Below, one piece after another: positions 18,647 through 26,940 of a DNA stretch of 54,415 nt (position 1 is the first letter of the stretch; each line of letters starts with the position of its first letter). Source of the stretch: Verrucomicrobiales bacterium (GTDB lineage: Bacteria; Verrucomicrobiota; Verrucomicrobiia; Verrucomicrobiales; DEV007); contig JARGNI010000038.1 of NCBI GenBank assembly GCA_029213195.1, positions 1 to 54,415 of the forward strand, in the 5' to 3' direction. The notes below the pieces were generated by a model. That model was given only the letters and a program-made list of their open reading frames with translations, ran no database searches and was not told the DNA's origin. The position numbers and the translations under genes were made by a program.

Positions 18647-21037
18647 ATGAAGTATTTCGCCCTCCTCTGTTTCTTTGTGGGAACCGTAACCGCAGCGGAC
18701 ACGGTTCAGTTCAATCGTGACATTCGTCCCATCCTTTCCGATCGGTGCTTTCACTGTCACGGACCGGACGAGCATGAGCGGAAAGCTGACTTGCGACTGG
18801 ATCAGACTGGAGGCGAGGACGGAGCCTATCGCGCCCTGGACGGCGTGGCGGGAATTGTTCCGGGTTCTCTCGAGGAGAGCGAAGTCTGGTATCGCATCAT
18901 TTCGGATGACGAAGACGATGTCATGCCTCCGCCGGACTCTCACAAGAAGCCGCTTACGGATCGCGAGAAGGAGCTTTTCAAAAAGTGGATTGAGGAAGGC
19001 GCAAAGTACGAAGAATTCTGGGCGTTTGTCCCTCCTGCACAGCCCGAGACACCGAGGGTGAAGAACCTGGGGTGGAGCGAGAAACCGATTGATCTCTTCG
19101 TGATGCGAAAGCTGGAGGAGAAGGGGCTCCAGCCGAAAGAACAAGCCGATCGGCGGACCCTGATTCGCAGGCTGTCGTTTGACCTGACGGGATTGCCGCC
19201 GACTCGAGAGGAAATTGCTTCCTTCTTGTCCGACGAGCGACCGGATGCCTGGGAGCAGCTCGTGGAGCAGTATCTTGCTCGGCCTCAATATGGCGAGCAT
19301 ATGGCCAAATACTGGCTCGACCTGGTCCGGTTTGCGGACACCAACGGGATTCATCACGATCACTACCGAGACCTGTCGCCCTATCGCAGTTGGGTGATTC
19401 GGGCTTTCAACCAGAACTTGCCGTATGACGAGTTCACTACCTATCAACTGGCGGGGGACCTGCTCCCCAATCCGACGCAGGATCAGCTCATCGCTTCGGG
19501 CTTCCATCGACTTCACCTCATCATCGATCGGGGCACGATGCTCCCCGAGGAGAGTTTCGCCCGGAACGTACTGGATCGCGTCGAATCCGTAGGCACGGCT
19601 TTCATGGGACTCACCGTGCAGTGTGCGGTGTGCCACGATCACAAATATGATCCCATCACCGCAAAGGACTTTTTCCAGCTCTCAGCCTTTTTCAACAACA
19701 TCGACGCGACCCCGGAGACCGGGGGGCGTTCCGGGAATGACTTCAAGAGGGGATTGCAGCCGCCCTACATCGAGATGCCGACACCCAAACAGGAGAAGCA
19801 GAGAGCGGAACTGGTCGAGATGGAGAAAGTGGTTCAGAAGGAACTCGAGTTGCTGAAGAAGTCGATTGCGGCTGCAGCGGACCCTGAGAAGGCAGAACTG
19901 GAGAAAGCGCAGAAGGCCGCCGACGCCAAGTTGAAAAAGATCCGTTCGGACAAGGCGAATCTCGAAATGACGATTCCGGCGGCGATGGTGATGAAAGAGC
20001 GGCCGGAGGTAAGACCTGCGCATATCCTCATTCGGGGAGCCTATGACAATCCCGGTGAGGAAGTGGGGCGCGACACGCCCGGTTTTCTTCCTCCGCTCAA
20101 ACCTGAGAATCCGGAGCTGAAAACGAGACTGGATCTGGCGAGGTGGTTCGTGACGGCCGAGAACCCGCTTACCGCGCGAGTTGCCGTGAATCGATTCTGG
20201 CAGCAGATCTTTGGAGTAGGCATTGTAAAGACATCAGAAGATCTCGGAGCACAGGGGGAGTGGCCGAGTCATCCCGATCTGCTCGATTACCTTGCTACCC
20301 GTTTTGTGGAGAGCGGCTGGGATGTGAAAGCCCTTATCCGTGAAATGGTTCTCTCGGAAACCTATCGGCAATCGTCGAACGCGAGCCCGGAAGAGTTCGA
20401 AGCCGACCCCGAGAATCGATGGCTGGCGCGTGGGTCTCGTTATCGCTTCGACTCGGAAGTGATCCGCGATCAGATCCTCGCGACGAGTGGGCTGTTGAAC
20501 GAAGAGATGTATGGCAAGAGCGTGAAACCTCCGCAGCCGGAGGGGCTCTGGAAGGCGGTCGCTCTTCCGAGTTCTTATCCCAATCGATTTGCGCCGGATA
20601 CGGGTGACAAAATTCGTAGGCGCAGCGTCTACACGTTCTGGAAACGAGGTCTTCCTCCTCCCCAGATGACGATCCTGAATGCGCCGACCCGCGAGTCCTG
20701 TACTGCTCGTCGCGAGAGAACGAATACGCCCCTCCAGGCTCTGCTCCTGATGAACGAAACGGAGTATCTCAAGGCAGCTCGCCACTTCGCCAAACGGGTT
20801 CTCGAGGAGGAGCCGAAGGACAGGCTGGATTTCGCTTACGAGACGATCACGTCGCAGGTTCCGGATCAGGAGGAAGCAGAAACGCTCAAAGCTTTGCTTG
20901 AGGACCTGCAAGTCAGCTACCAGGCAAAACCAGAATTGGCGACTTCCCTGACAGAGGGCGAAAGCGTGGAACTCGCCGCCTGGACGATGGTCATCAACAC
21001 CCTCTACAATCTCGACATCACCAAAACCCGGCAGTAG
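18647..21037 (+). CDS. Planctomycete-type cytochrome c protein (PSCyt1/DUF1549/DUF1553)
   Basis: Product of 796 residues from the ATG at 18647, which gives a clean signal peptide (core YFALLCFFVGTVTA). The planctomycete-type cytochrome c domain comes first: FNRDIRPILSDRCFHCHG, with heme motif CFHCH at 34-38. The DUF1549 (PSCyt2) region follows and contains a second CxxCH, CAVCH near residue 325, with DHKYDPI. After a charged coiled-coil spacer (about 375-455) comes the DUF1553 (PSD1) domain, with ARVAVNRFWQQIFG and TNTPLQAL. The following DUF1501 gene begins four bases after the stop. Such pairs are hallmarks of PVC genomes and are thought to act in periplasmic breakdown or oxidation of carbohydrates, but no substrate is proven. 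Confidence 0.92.
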   Translation: MKYFALLCFFVGTVTAADTVQFNRDIRPILSDRCFHCHGPDEHERKADLRLDQTGGEDGAYRALDGVAGIVPGSLEESEVWYRIISDDEDDVMPPPDSHKKPLTDREKELFKKWIEEGAKYEEFWAFVPPAQPETPRVKNLGWSEKPIDLFVMRKLEEKGLQPKEQADRRTLIRRLSFDLTGLPPTREEIASFLSDERPDAWEQLVEQYLARPQYGEHMAKYWLDLVRFADTNGIHHDHYRDLSPYRSWVIRAFNQNLPYDEFTTYQLAGDLLPNPTQDQLIASGFHRLHLIIDRGTMLPEESFARNVLDRVESVGTAFMGLTVQCAVCHDHKYDPITAKDFFQLSAFFNNIDATPETGGRSGNDFKRGLQPPYIEMPTPKQEKQRAELVEMEKVVQKELELLKKSIAAAADPEKAELEKAQKAADAKLKKIRSDKANLEMTIPAAMVMKERPEVRPAHILIRGAYDNPGEEVGRDTPGFLPPLKPENPELKTRLDLARWFVTAENPLTARVAVNRFWQQIFGVGIVKTSEDLGAQGEWPSHPDLLDYLATRFVESGWDVKALIREMVLSETYRQSSNASPEEFEADPENRWLARGSRYRFDSEVIRDQILATSGLLNEEMYGKSVKPPQPEGLWKAVALPSSYPNRFAPDTGDKIRRRSVYTFWKRGLPPPQMTILNAPTRESCTARRERTNTPLQALLLMNETEYLKAARHFAKRVLEEEPKDRLDFAYETITSQVPDQEEAETLKALLEDLQVSYQAKPELATSLTEGESVELAAWTMVINTLYNLDITKTRQ

Positions 21038-21041
21038 TACG

Positions 21042-22469
21042 ATGACTTTGGAAGAAAATATCATGATGCATCAGGGACGACGACAGTTTCTGCAAACGTC
21101 GGGAACCGGGTTGGGGCTCACGGCGCTGGGCTCCTTGTTGCCGCAGAACCTGCTGGCGAAAACGCACCGGGAGCCCAAGGCCAAGCACGTCATTTTCCTC
21201 TTTATGGCGGGAGCCCCGAGCCAGATCGATCTCTTCGACTACAAGCCTGATCTCGAGAAGCAGTTTCGACAGCCGCTTCCCGAAAGTATCAGCCAGGGCC
21301 AGCGGGTGACGGCGATGACCCGTGGAAAGGAACAGCTCGTCGCTCCATCCATGTTCAAGTTCCATCGCTCTGGAAGTAGCGGGATGTGGATGAGTGATTT
21401 GCTCCCTCACCTTTCGAAAGTCTCCGACGATCTCTGTATCATCAAGTCGCTGAGTACGGATGCGATCAATCACGATCCGGCGAAGACCTTTGTTTGCACG
21501 GGATCCGAGATTCCGGGGCGACCCAGTATGGGGGCCTGGCTCAGCTATGGACTGGGAGCGATCAACAAGAACCTGCCGGACTTCGTGGTGTTGCCTTCCG
21601 CCTATTGGACTGGTGGCACCCGGAACGTGCAGGGCCTCTACAGTCGTCTCTGGGGGAGTGGACCCCTGCCGTCGAAGCACCAGGGGGTGGCGTTTCAAAC
21701 AACGGGAGACCCGGTCTTGTTTCTTTCCAATCCAAAGGGAGTCGATCGGGAGATTCGGCGCAAGATGCTCGATGCAGCGGGCACACTCAATCGAAAGCAT
21801 CTCGGGGAAATCGGCGACAACGAGATTGCCACGACGATTGCCCAACAGGAGATGGCGTTTCGGATGCAGGCCTCGGTTCCTGAATTGACCGATCTATCGC
21901 AAGAACCCAAGAGCGTGCTTGATACCTATGGTCCCGAGGTCGGGAAGAATGGATCCTTTGCCCGCAATTGCCTGCTCGCCCGCCGCATGGTGGAACGAGG
22001 GGTTCGTTTCATCCAGTTGTTTCATCGTGGATGGGATCATCACACGATCCTGCCCAAGCAGCTTCCCGGCCAGGCCTTCGATGTCGATCAACCTGCCGCA
22101 GCATTGATCCAGGATTTGAAGAAGAGGGGATTGCTCGAAGAAACGCTGATCGTGTTTGCCGGCGAGTTTGGTCGGACGGTCTACGGCCAGGGCAATCTGA
22201 CTCGCACCGACTACGGACGAGATCACCATCCGCGTTGCTTTTCAGGCTGGATCGCCGGTGGCGGTATCCGGGGAGGAATGAGCTACGGAGAGACCGATGA
22301 TTTCAGTTACAATGTCGTGAAGGATTCGGTGCCGATCAGGAATCTTCACGCGACCATGCTGCATCAACTGGGAATCGATCATGAAAGGCTCACCTTTCCC
22401 TTCCAGGGGCTGGACCAGAGACTGACCGGGGTCGAGACGGCCAGGGTCATCCGGGAGATCCTGGCGTAG
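21042..22469 (+). CDS. DUF1501 protein with Tat-like signal
   Basis: Product of 475 residues. RRQFLQTSGTGLGLTALGSLL near the start is a twin-arginine signal, so the protein is probably exported folded. The body has the DUF1501 (sulfatase/alkaline-phosphatase-like) pattern: VIFLFMAGAPSQIDLFDYKP, then NHDPAKTFVCTGSEIPGRPS, GWDHH, VFAGEFGRT and GRDHHPRCFS, whose Asp and His residues could bind metal. It is placed four bases after the PSCyt gene, as in most PVC genomes, and the two gene products probably work together. Two ATG codons (21063 and 21066) further in would also leave the Tat signal intact. Confidence 0.9.
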   Translation: MTLEENIMMHQGRRQFLQTSGTGLGLTALGSLLPQNLLAKTHREPKAKHVIFLFMAGAPSQIDLFDYKPDLEKQFRQPLPESISQGQRVTAMTRGKEQLVAPSMFKFHRSGSSGMWMSDLLPHLSKVSDDLCIIKSLSTDAINHDPAKTFVCTGSEIPGRPSMGAWLSYGLGAINKNLPDFVVLPSAYWTGGTRNVQGLYSRLWGSGPLPSKHQGVAFQTTGDPVLFLSNPKGVDREIRRKMLDAAGTLNRKHLGEIGDNEIATTIAQQEMAFRMQASVPELTDLSQEPKSVLDTYGPEVGKNGSFARNCLLARRMVERGVRFIQLFHRGWDHHTILPKQLPGQAFDVDQPAAALIQDLKKRGLLEETLIVFAGEFGRTVYGQGNLTRTDYGRDHHPRCFSGWIAGGGIRGGMSYGETDDFSYNVVKDSVPIRNLHATMLHQLGIDHERLTFPFQGLDQRLTGVETARVIREILA

Positions 22470-22511
22470 GCTCTACCAACAAGTCCAGCTTCCATGCTTG
22501 GAGTTTTTCTC

Positions 22512-22532
22512 CGAGCCAAGTCGATCGGCTCG
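22512..22532. repeat. Short dyad between convergent genes
   Basis: CGAGCC (22512-22517) and GGCTCG (22527-22532) form a stem with a 9-base loop between the DUF1501 gene and the convergent M50 gene. There is no T-tract after the stem on either strand, so it is at most a weak transcript end. Confidence 0.3.
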
Positions 22533-22553
22533 TTGGCGCTCTCGGCGACTTCC

Positions 22554-23195
22554 CTAGGGAAACGAACTTCTCTGTCCCTGGAGCTGTTGCCAGTTTCCCC
22601 AGGCCATGAGGCCGAAGAGAATGCCGGCGAAGAAGAGGCCCTGCGTCAGTCCCAGGATGGCGAGGATGGCCGAGGCGACCAGGCTGACCCACAAGACGGT
22701 TCGCAGTTTGCTGGGACCAGCGAGGGCGGCGAGAATGTGTCCTCCATCGAGGGGATAGATGGGGAGCAGGTTCAGCAGGGCGACGGCGATGTTGATCCAG
22801 AGAAGCCATTGAACGGCAAAGGCGGTCCATGGATCCGATATCCCGATGACATTGATGAGGACCAGTACGATCGCACCCACGAGGAGATTGGCTCCCGGGC
22901 CGGCTGCAGAGATCCCGATGGACTGTCCCCGGCTGAATTGTCCCGGACCGGTGCAGAGCCCCCCGAATCCGTGGAGGATAATCTGGGAGTGAGGTGCTCC
23001 GAACTTCTTCCGGGCGAGAGCGTGCCCCAACTCGTGCCAGAGAATGGATCCGAGCAGGATGACCGTCATGAGAAGAAACTTGCCGATGCCTTCCGTGCCT
23101 CCCTGCTGAAGATAGTTCATTCCCAGCAGGACACAGAGGAGCCAGAAGAAGGGCTGAATCTGAATCGGAAATCCGAAGAGTTTGAACTGGAGCAT
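22554..23195 (-). CDS. Site-2-protease-type membrane metallopeptidase (M50)
   Basis: Product of 213 residues, nearly all of it membrane helices. The zinc-binding HELGH is in the motif ILWHELGHALA near residue 55, and the second conserved motif, LLPIYPLDGGH, is near residue 145. Together these define family M50, which cleaves substrates inside the membrane. No CBS or PDZ domain is attached, as in the short M50 branch. The gene follows xylA on the same strand, separated by that gene's terminator. The substrate is unknown. Confidence 0.9.
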   Translation of the reverse strand: MLQFKLFGFPIQIQPFFWLLCVLLGMNYLQQGGTEGIGKFLLMTVILLGSILWHELGHALARKKFGAPHSQIILHGFGGLCTGPGQFSRGQSIGISAAGPGANLLVGAIVLVLINVIGISDPWTAFAVQWLLWINIAVALLNLLPIYPLDGGHILAALAGPSKLRTVLWVSLVASAILAILGLTQGLFFAGILFGLMAWGNWQQLQGQRSSFP

Positions 23196-23230
23196 GCCGG
23201 ACGTTACGCGCTGAACGGGAAGAGGGAAAA

Positions 23231-23267
23231 GAAAAACGGCCGACCCGATTCTCGGGTGCGGCCGTTT
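23231..23267 (-). terminator. Intrinsic terminator after xylA
   Basis: On the minus strand AAACGGCCG-(C)ACCCGA pairs with TCGGGT-CGGCCGTTT, with a one-base bulge and a 3-base loop, and then runs into a T-tract (23231-23235 read in reverse). Confidence 0.85.
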
Positions 23268-23301
23268 CCTGGAGAAAGTGTGATCGGAACCGATCGGAAA
23301 C

Positions 23302-24615
23302 TTAGATGAAGTCGTTGATCAGGTTCTCGAGCATTTCCTGGCGTCCACTCTGGGTCTGGGGTTCGCCGTTTTGGAGAGCATACTCGGAGAGTTCCTTGAG
23401 CCCGACTTCGCCGGCTTCGATCTTCGCCCCGATTCCGGAGTCGAACGAGCTGTAGCGCTGCTTCTTGAAGTCTTCGAGACGACCGTCTTCGAGGATGGCG
23501 TGGGCAATCTTGAGTCCACGGGCAAACGCATCCATGCCACCGATGTGCGCGTGGAAAAGGTCTTCGGTCTCGTAGCTCTCGCGACGACACTTGGCGTCGA
23601 AATTGAGGCCTCCACTGGTAAATCCACCCATGCGGAGAACGCAGAGCATGATTTGCGTGGTCAGGTAGATGTCGGTCGGGAACTGATCGGTATCCCATCC
23701 AATGAGCTCGTCACCGGTGTTGGCATCGATCGATCCGAGGGCATCAGCCGCCATGGCGACTTCGAGCTCGTGCATCATGGTGTGGCCCGCGAGAGTGGCG
23801 TGGTTGGTCTCGATGTTGAGCTTCAATTCTCCGTAGAGACCGTGCTCGCGGAGAAAGTTGAGACACGCTGCCGAGTCCGAATCATACTGGTGGGTCGAGG
23901 GCTCGCGAGGCTTGGGCTCGATGAAGAAGTCACCGGTGAATCCGATCTCTTTCTTGTGATCGACGGCCATGCGCAGGAGCGCTGCGAGGTGATTGAGTTC
24001 GCGGCCGATGTCGGTGTTGTAGAGGGTGGCATAGCCTTCTCGTCCTCCCCAGAAGACATAGCCTTCTCCGCCGAGGCGATGGGTGACTTCGAGCGCTTTC
24101 TTGATCTGTGCGGCGCCGTAGGCGAACACATCGGCGAAGGGGGAGGTCCCGGCACCCTGGTTGTAGCGTTCGTGGGCAAAGAGGCAGGCGGTACCCCAGA
24201 GGAGCTTGATTCCGGTCTGCTGCTGCGCTTTTTCCAACTCGTCCGCAACGGCGTCGAGGGCGTCGTTGGATGCCTGGAGATCGTTGAGCTCGGGAGCGAC
24301 GTCACGGTCGTGAAAGCAGTAGTATTCGATCCCGCATTTCTGCATGAACTCGAACATGGCCCAGACTCGCTTCTGGGCATTTTCGACGGAATTCGATCCG
24401 TCGTCCCAGGGGCGAATCGCAGTGCCGCCTCCGAAAGGGTCGGAAAGTTCGTTCCGCATGGTGTGCCAGTAGGCGCAGGCAAAACGGAGATGCTCTTTCA
24501 TCGTCTTGCCACCGACAGTTTCTTCGGCGTTGTAGTGCTTGAAAGAGAGGGGATTTTTGGAATCGGGTCCCTCGAAAGCAATCGTAGGGATACCTGGGAA
24601 GAATTCTTCGCTCAT
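23302..24615 (-). CDS. xylA: Xylose isomerase
   Basis: Interconverts D-xylose and D-xylulose (and D-glucose and D-fructose) in the cytoplasm, using two divalent metals. The product has 437 residues, typical of class II enzymes. It starts with [16 protein letters not shown], then has [12 protein letters not shown] with the catalytic His and Asp near residue 100, the metal-binding region with [15 protein letters not shown] near residue 230, and [14 protein letters not shown]. No xylulokinase or transporter gene is next to it; an aldose 1-epimerase lies 15 kb away. A terminator follows directly. Confidence 0.97.
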   Translation of the reverse strand: MSEEFFPGIPTIAFEGPDSKNPLSFKHYNAEETVGGKTMKEHLRFACAYWHTMRNELSDPFGGGTAIRPWDDGSNSVENAQKRVWAMFEFMQKCGIEYYCFHDRDVAPELNDLQASNDALDAVADELEKAQQQTGIKLLWGTACLFAHERYNQGAGTSPFADVFAYGAAQIKKALEVTHRLGGEGYVFWGGREGYATLYNTDIGRELNHLAALLRMAVDHKKEIGFTGDFFIEPKPREPSTHQYDSDSAACLNFLREHGLYGELKLNIETNHATLAGHTMMHELEVAMAADALGSIDANTGDELIGWDTDQFPTDIYLTTQIMLCVLRMGGFTSGGLNFDAKCRRESYETEDLFHAHIGGMDAFARGLKIAHAILEDGRLEDFKKQRYSSFDSGIGAKIEAGEVGLKELSEYALQNGEPQTQSGRQEMLENLINDFI

Positions 24616-24724
24616 AGGGCGAGAGTGTCCTCACGAGCGAAGGGAAGTTCAAGAGGAAATTGCGTCTCTTCCCCGGCCTTCGAGACCTGCGAGTCAATCC
24701 GGGAATCGATCTCGATCCCGAGTG

Positions 24725-26266
24725 CTACTCTGCCCGGAGATCGTAACAGATCAGTCGCGGTCTTTTTCCTGTCATATCCCGCTCGTGCTGAGAGACATAG
24801 AGAAGGCCTCGATGGAGGACGGGGAGCGACCAGGTCGATCGAGCGAGGAAGAGTTGCGCACGATCCAGAGATTTGACTCCCTCGGGAGACAATTCGAGGA
24901 TGCCCAGCGATCCCAGTTCTCCCAGTGCATAGGTACGTCCGTCCGCATGGAGGAGGCTGCCTCGGAGGTATTTCATCCGGTAGTCTCGGCCACTCTCGAG
25001 AGGGATCGTCCACTCGAGATCTTCCCGCCAGTTCTCGACTCCGGTCTCGATGTCGTAGCTCGCCAACCAGGCGTCCGGTTCGTTGCGACCCCGGAATCCA
25101 TAGAGATGTCCATCGATCTCGATCGGGGTCATCCAGTGCATTCCAAATTCGGGGGCTTTCCAGAGGGCTTCCCAACGCAGCTCTTCATTCAGCTTCAGAA
25201 GGACACCGCCTTTCTGGTAGGAACTGGTGAGGAAAACCTGGTTGTTTCCCACGGGCAGGGGAGTCGCGCTGTTGACGCTCTCGTATTTGTCAGGACGCCA
25301 GGGGAAGGCGTCGAGGAGAGTGCCATCCTCTGGGTTGATGCAGAGAAGTCCCCCGGTAGCCGGATCACTTTCTCCCCCCTGGAAGACGAGGAGGCGTGGC
25401 TTTCCCTGCAACTCCGTGACGATGGGAGAAGCATAGCTGGCATTCCATTCGTGCTTCGTTCCCCAGACCAGTTTGCCGGTGAGCGCATCGAAAGCAGCGA
25501 CACTGAGCTGGTCATCGGTTCCCAGCGGAACGATGATTTTCCCTTCGTAGATCAGCGGGCAACTGCCATGGCCGAAAAAGAAACTCGCCCGCTCGAATTC
25601 CTCCATCAGGTTTCGCCGCCAGATCAGTTGTCCGCTGGCGAGATCGAGGCAGCTCAAGACGCTGGTGACTCCTAGAGTGTAGACCTTTTCATTGTCGATG
25701 ACTGCGCTGGCCCGGGGGCCATTGCTGAAACCATAGCGGTCGGTGTATTCGACGGGGTAGGCGTCCTGCCAGTAGCGGTCTCCCGTTTCGGGGTCGAGGC
25801 AGTCGATGACTTCTTCGTCTCCAAGTCGATCAAAGAGAACCAGTCGATCCCCAACAATCACGGGAGAGGTGTATCCGGTTCCTTTATCCATCTCCCAGAC
25901 AATGGTGGGACCGTCCTCGGGGAACTCGGAGAGTAGGTGGGTTTCGGGGCTCTGGGCATCATCGGTGGGACCGAGAAATCGAGGCCAGTCGGCAACGACG
26001 GCCTCGGGGTGAAGGGGCTTGGGAGGGCTTCGAAAGGTGACGCGATCATTGGGCTGGGCTTCCTCGACGGCGGGTTTCGAGAGCTCGGCCACTTTCGGGG
26101 GGGCGGGATCCTCCCAGGTTTCTGCTCCCGGGGAGACGGAAGAAATCGCGAGCGCCGGAACGATGAGAAGGCGGGCCCAACCCTGTTGAATCGATGACCT
26201 GACCCTCTTGAATGGGCGAGAGGCGAGAGAGAGAGAGAGAGAGAGAGAGGCGGAGACTTGGCTCAT
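24725..26266 (-). CDS. Secreted PQQ-like beta-propeller protein with a (CT)12 tract near its start
   Basis: Product of 513 residues from the ATG at 26266. Residues 7-14 are Ser-Leu four times, encoded by a perfect 12-unit dinucleotide repeat, followed by a basic stretch and a signal-peptide core (LLIVPALAISSVSPG). The mature part begins with DWPRFLGPTDDAQSPE, the usual start of secreted PQQ-like propellers, and has repeated blades such as VYTLGVTSVLSCLDLASGQ and GKIIVPLG. It belongs with BamB-like propeller proteins; no quinone-binding or metal ligands are evident. A gain or loss of one repeat unit would shift the frame, and I read stop codons in both other frames within about 140 codons. This makes on/off phase variation possible. 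A longer frame upstream has no signal peptide. Confidence 0.85.
   Translation of the reverse strand: MSQVSASLSLSLSLASRPFKRVRSSIQQGWARLLIVPALAISSVSPGAETWEDPAPPKVAELSKPAVEEAQPNDRVTFRSPPKPLHPEAVVADWPRFLGPTDDAQSPETHLLSEFPEDGPTIVWEMDKGTGYTSPVIVGDRLVLFDRLGDEEVIDCLDPETGDRYWQDAYPVEYTDRYGFSNGPRASAVIDNEKVYTLGVTSVLSCLDLASGQLIWRRNLMEEFERASFFFGHGSCPLIYEGKIIVPLGTDDQLSVAAFDALTGKLVWGTKHEWNASYASPIVTELQGKPRLLVFQGGESDPATGGLLCINPEDGTLLDAFPWRPDKYESVNSATPLPVGNNQVFLTSSYQKGGVLLKLNEELRWEALWKAPEFGMHWMTPIEIDGHLYGFRGRNEPDAWLASYDIETGVENWREDLEWTIPLESGRDYRMKYLRGSLLHADGRTYALGELGSLGILELSPEGVKSLDRAQLFLARSTWSLPVLHRGLLYVSQHERDMTGKRPRLICYDLRAE
26225..26249 (-). repeat. (GA)12 simple sequence repeat in the coding start
   Basis: Twelve uninterrupted GA units run from 26225 to 26248, and one more G follows. 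On the coding strand this is (TC)12, within codons 7-14 of the propeller gene. The number of units is three-divisible only by chance; any single-unit change alters the reading frame. Confidence 0.9.
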
Positions 26267-26329
26267 GGGAAACAATCCTAGACCTTGGGAAAGGGGATGG
26301 ACAATCAGAAATCGAGGGGCCTGTACGTA

Positions 26330-26360
26330 TGTGAGGCCCACCGAAGTGGTGGACCCCACA
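26330..26360 (+). repeat. Hairpin upstream of a leader-like mini-ORF
   Basis: TGTG(a)GG(c)CCACC-GAAGT-GGTGG(a)CC(c)CACA forms a hairpin with a perfect 5-bp inner stem and two symmetric mismatches. It ends 41 bases before the mini-ORF's AAGGAGGAG. It may be part of a structured leader for the genes from 26417 onwards. No riboswitch class recognised. Confidence 0.4.
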
Positions 26361-26416
26361 AGGAACCGCTTGTTTTGTGACTGTAACTACTGATCCGCGA
26401 TAAGGAGGAGATCCAA

Positions 26417-26458
26417 ATGCATCACAGCGATTACAGTAAGGTTTGTTTCCCCGGATGA
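26417..26458 (+). CDS. Possible 13-residue leader peptide with strong Shine-Dalgarno
   Basis: ATG at 26417 opens a 13-codon frame, MHHSDYSKVCFPG, ending in TGA. It is preceded at a 6-base spacing by AAGGAGGAG (26402-26410), the best ribosome-binding site in the window. The frame is followed by an AT-rich hairpin with a T7 run and then, 89 bases after the stop, by the receiver-domain gene. This arrangement recalls attenuation leaders, but the peptide has no run of one amino acid. It could also be a real micropeptide or chance. Confidence 0.4.
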   Translation: MHHSDYSKVCFPG

Positions 26459-26470
26459 GAATTCGTTCGA

Positions 26471-26499
26471 ACTTTTTGGAGAAAAGTGGAAGTTTTTTT
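26471..26499 (+). terminator. Weak hairpin with T7, possible attenuator
   Basis: ACTTTT (26471-26476) pairs with AAAAGT (26482-26487), a 5-base loop, and T7 lies at 26493-26499 after a short gap. The stem is AT-only apart from its ends, so termination would be weak. It separates the mini-ORF from the receiver gene. Confidence 0.35.
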
Positions 26500-26547
26500 C
26501 ACACGATTTCTCGGTGATATATGAGAATGGTTTATCCTCAGTGAGTT

Positions 26548-26940
26548 ATGGCAAAAATCCTTTTGGTCGAAGATGATGAAGACAACATCAATCTGCTGAC
26601 TCGTCTCCTCGAGCATCATGGGCATGCGATATCGGTCGCTACCGATGGGGCCACGGCGAGCCGAATGGCTCTGGAATTGCGGCCCGAATTGATTCTCATG
26701 GACTTGGAGTTGCCCCCTACGGAAGACGCTTCTCCGGACCCGAATGCAGGGTTGGATGCGACACGGGTGATCAAGGCGGAGGCGGAGACTTCCTCGATTC
26801 CCATCATTGCCCTGACGGCGCATACCATGGCGCAGCACCAGGAGCGGATCGAGGCGGCAGGATGTGACGCACTCCAGGAGAAGCCGATTTTTCCTTTTGA
26901 AAGCCTTCTCGAGAAGATCGACTATTTCACAAGAAGTTGA
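26548..26940 (+). CDS. Stand-alone response-regulator receiver domain
   Basis: Product of 130 residues with a CheY-like receiver only. The acidic pair Asp9/Asp10 (VEDDED), phospho-acceptor Asp52 (LILMDLE), Thr90 (ALTAH) and Lys112 (QEKPI) are all present. A few extra residues after Asp52 (PPTEDASPDPNAG) enlarge that loop, as in receivers that pair with hybrid histidine kinases. No kinase or output gene is adjacent. The stop codon overlaps the ATG of the cardiolipin synthase gene by one base, so the two are in one operon. Confidence 0.92.
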   Translation: MAKILLVEDDEDNINLLTRLLEHHGHAISVATDGATASRMALELRPELILMDLELPPTEDASPDPNAGLDATRVIKAEAETSSIPIIALTAHTMAQHQERIEAAGCDALQEKPIFPFESLLEKIDYFTRS

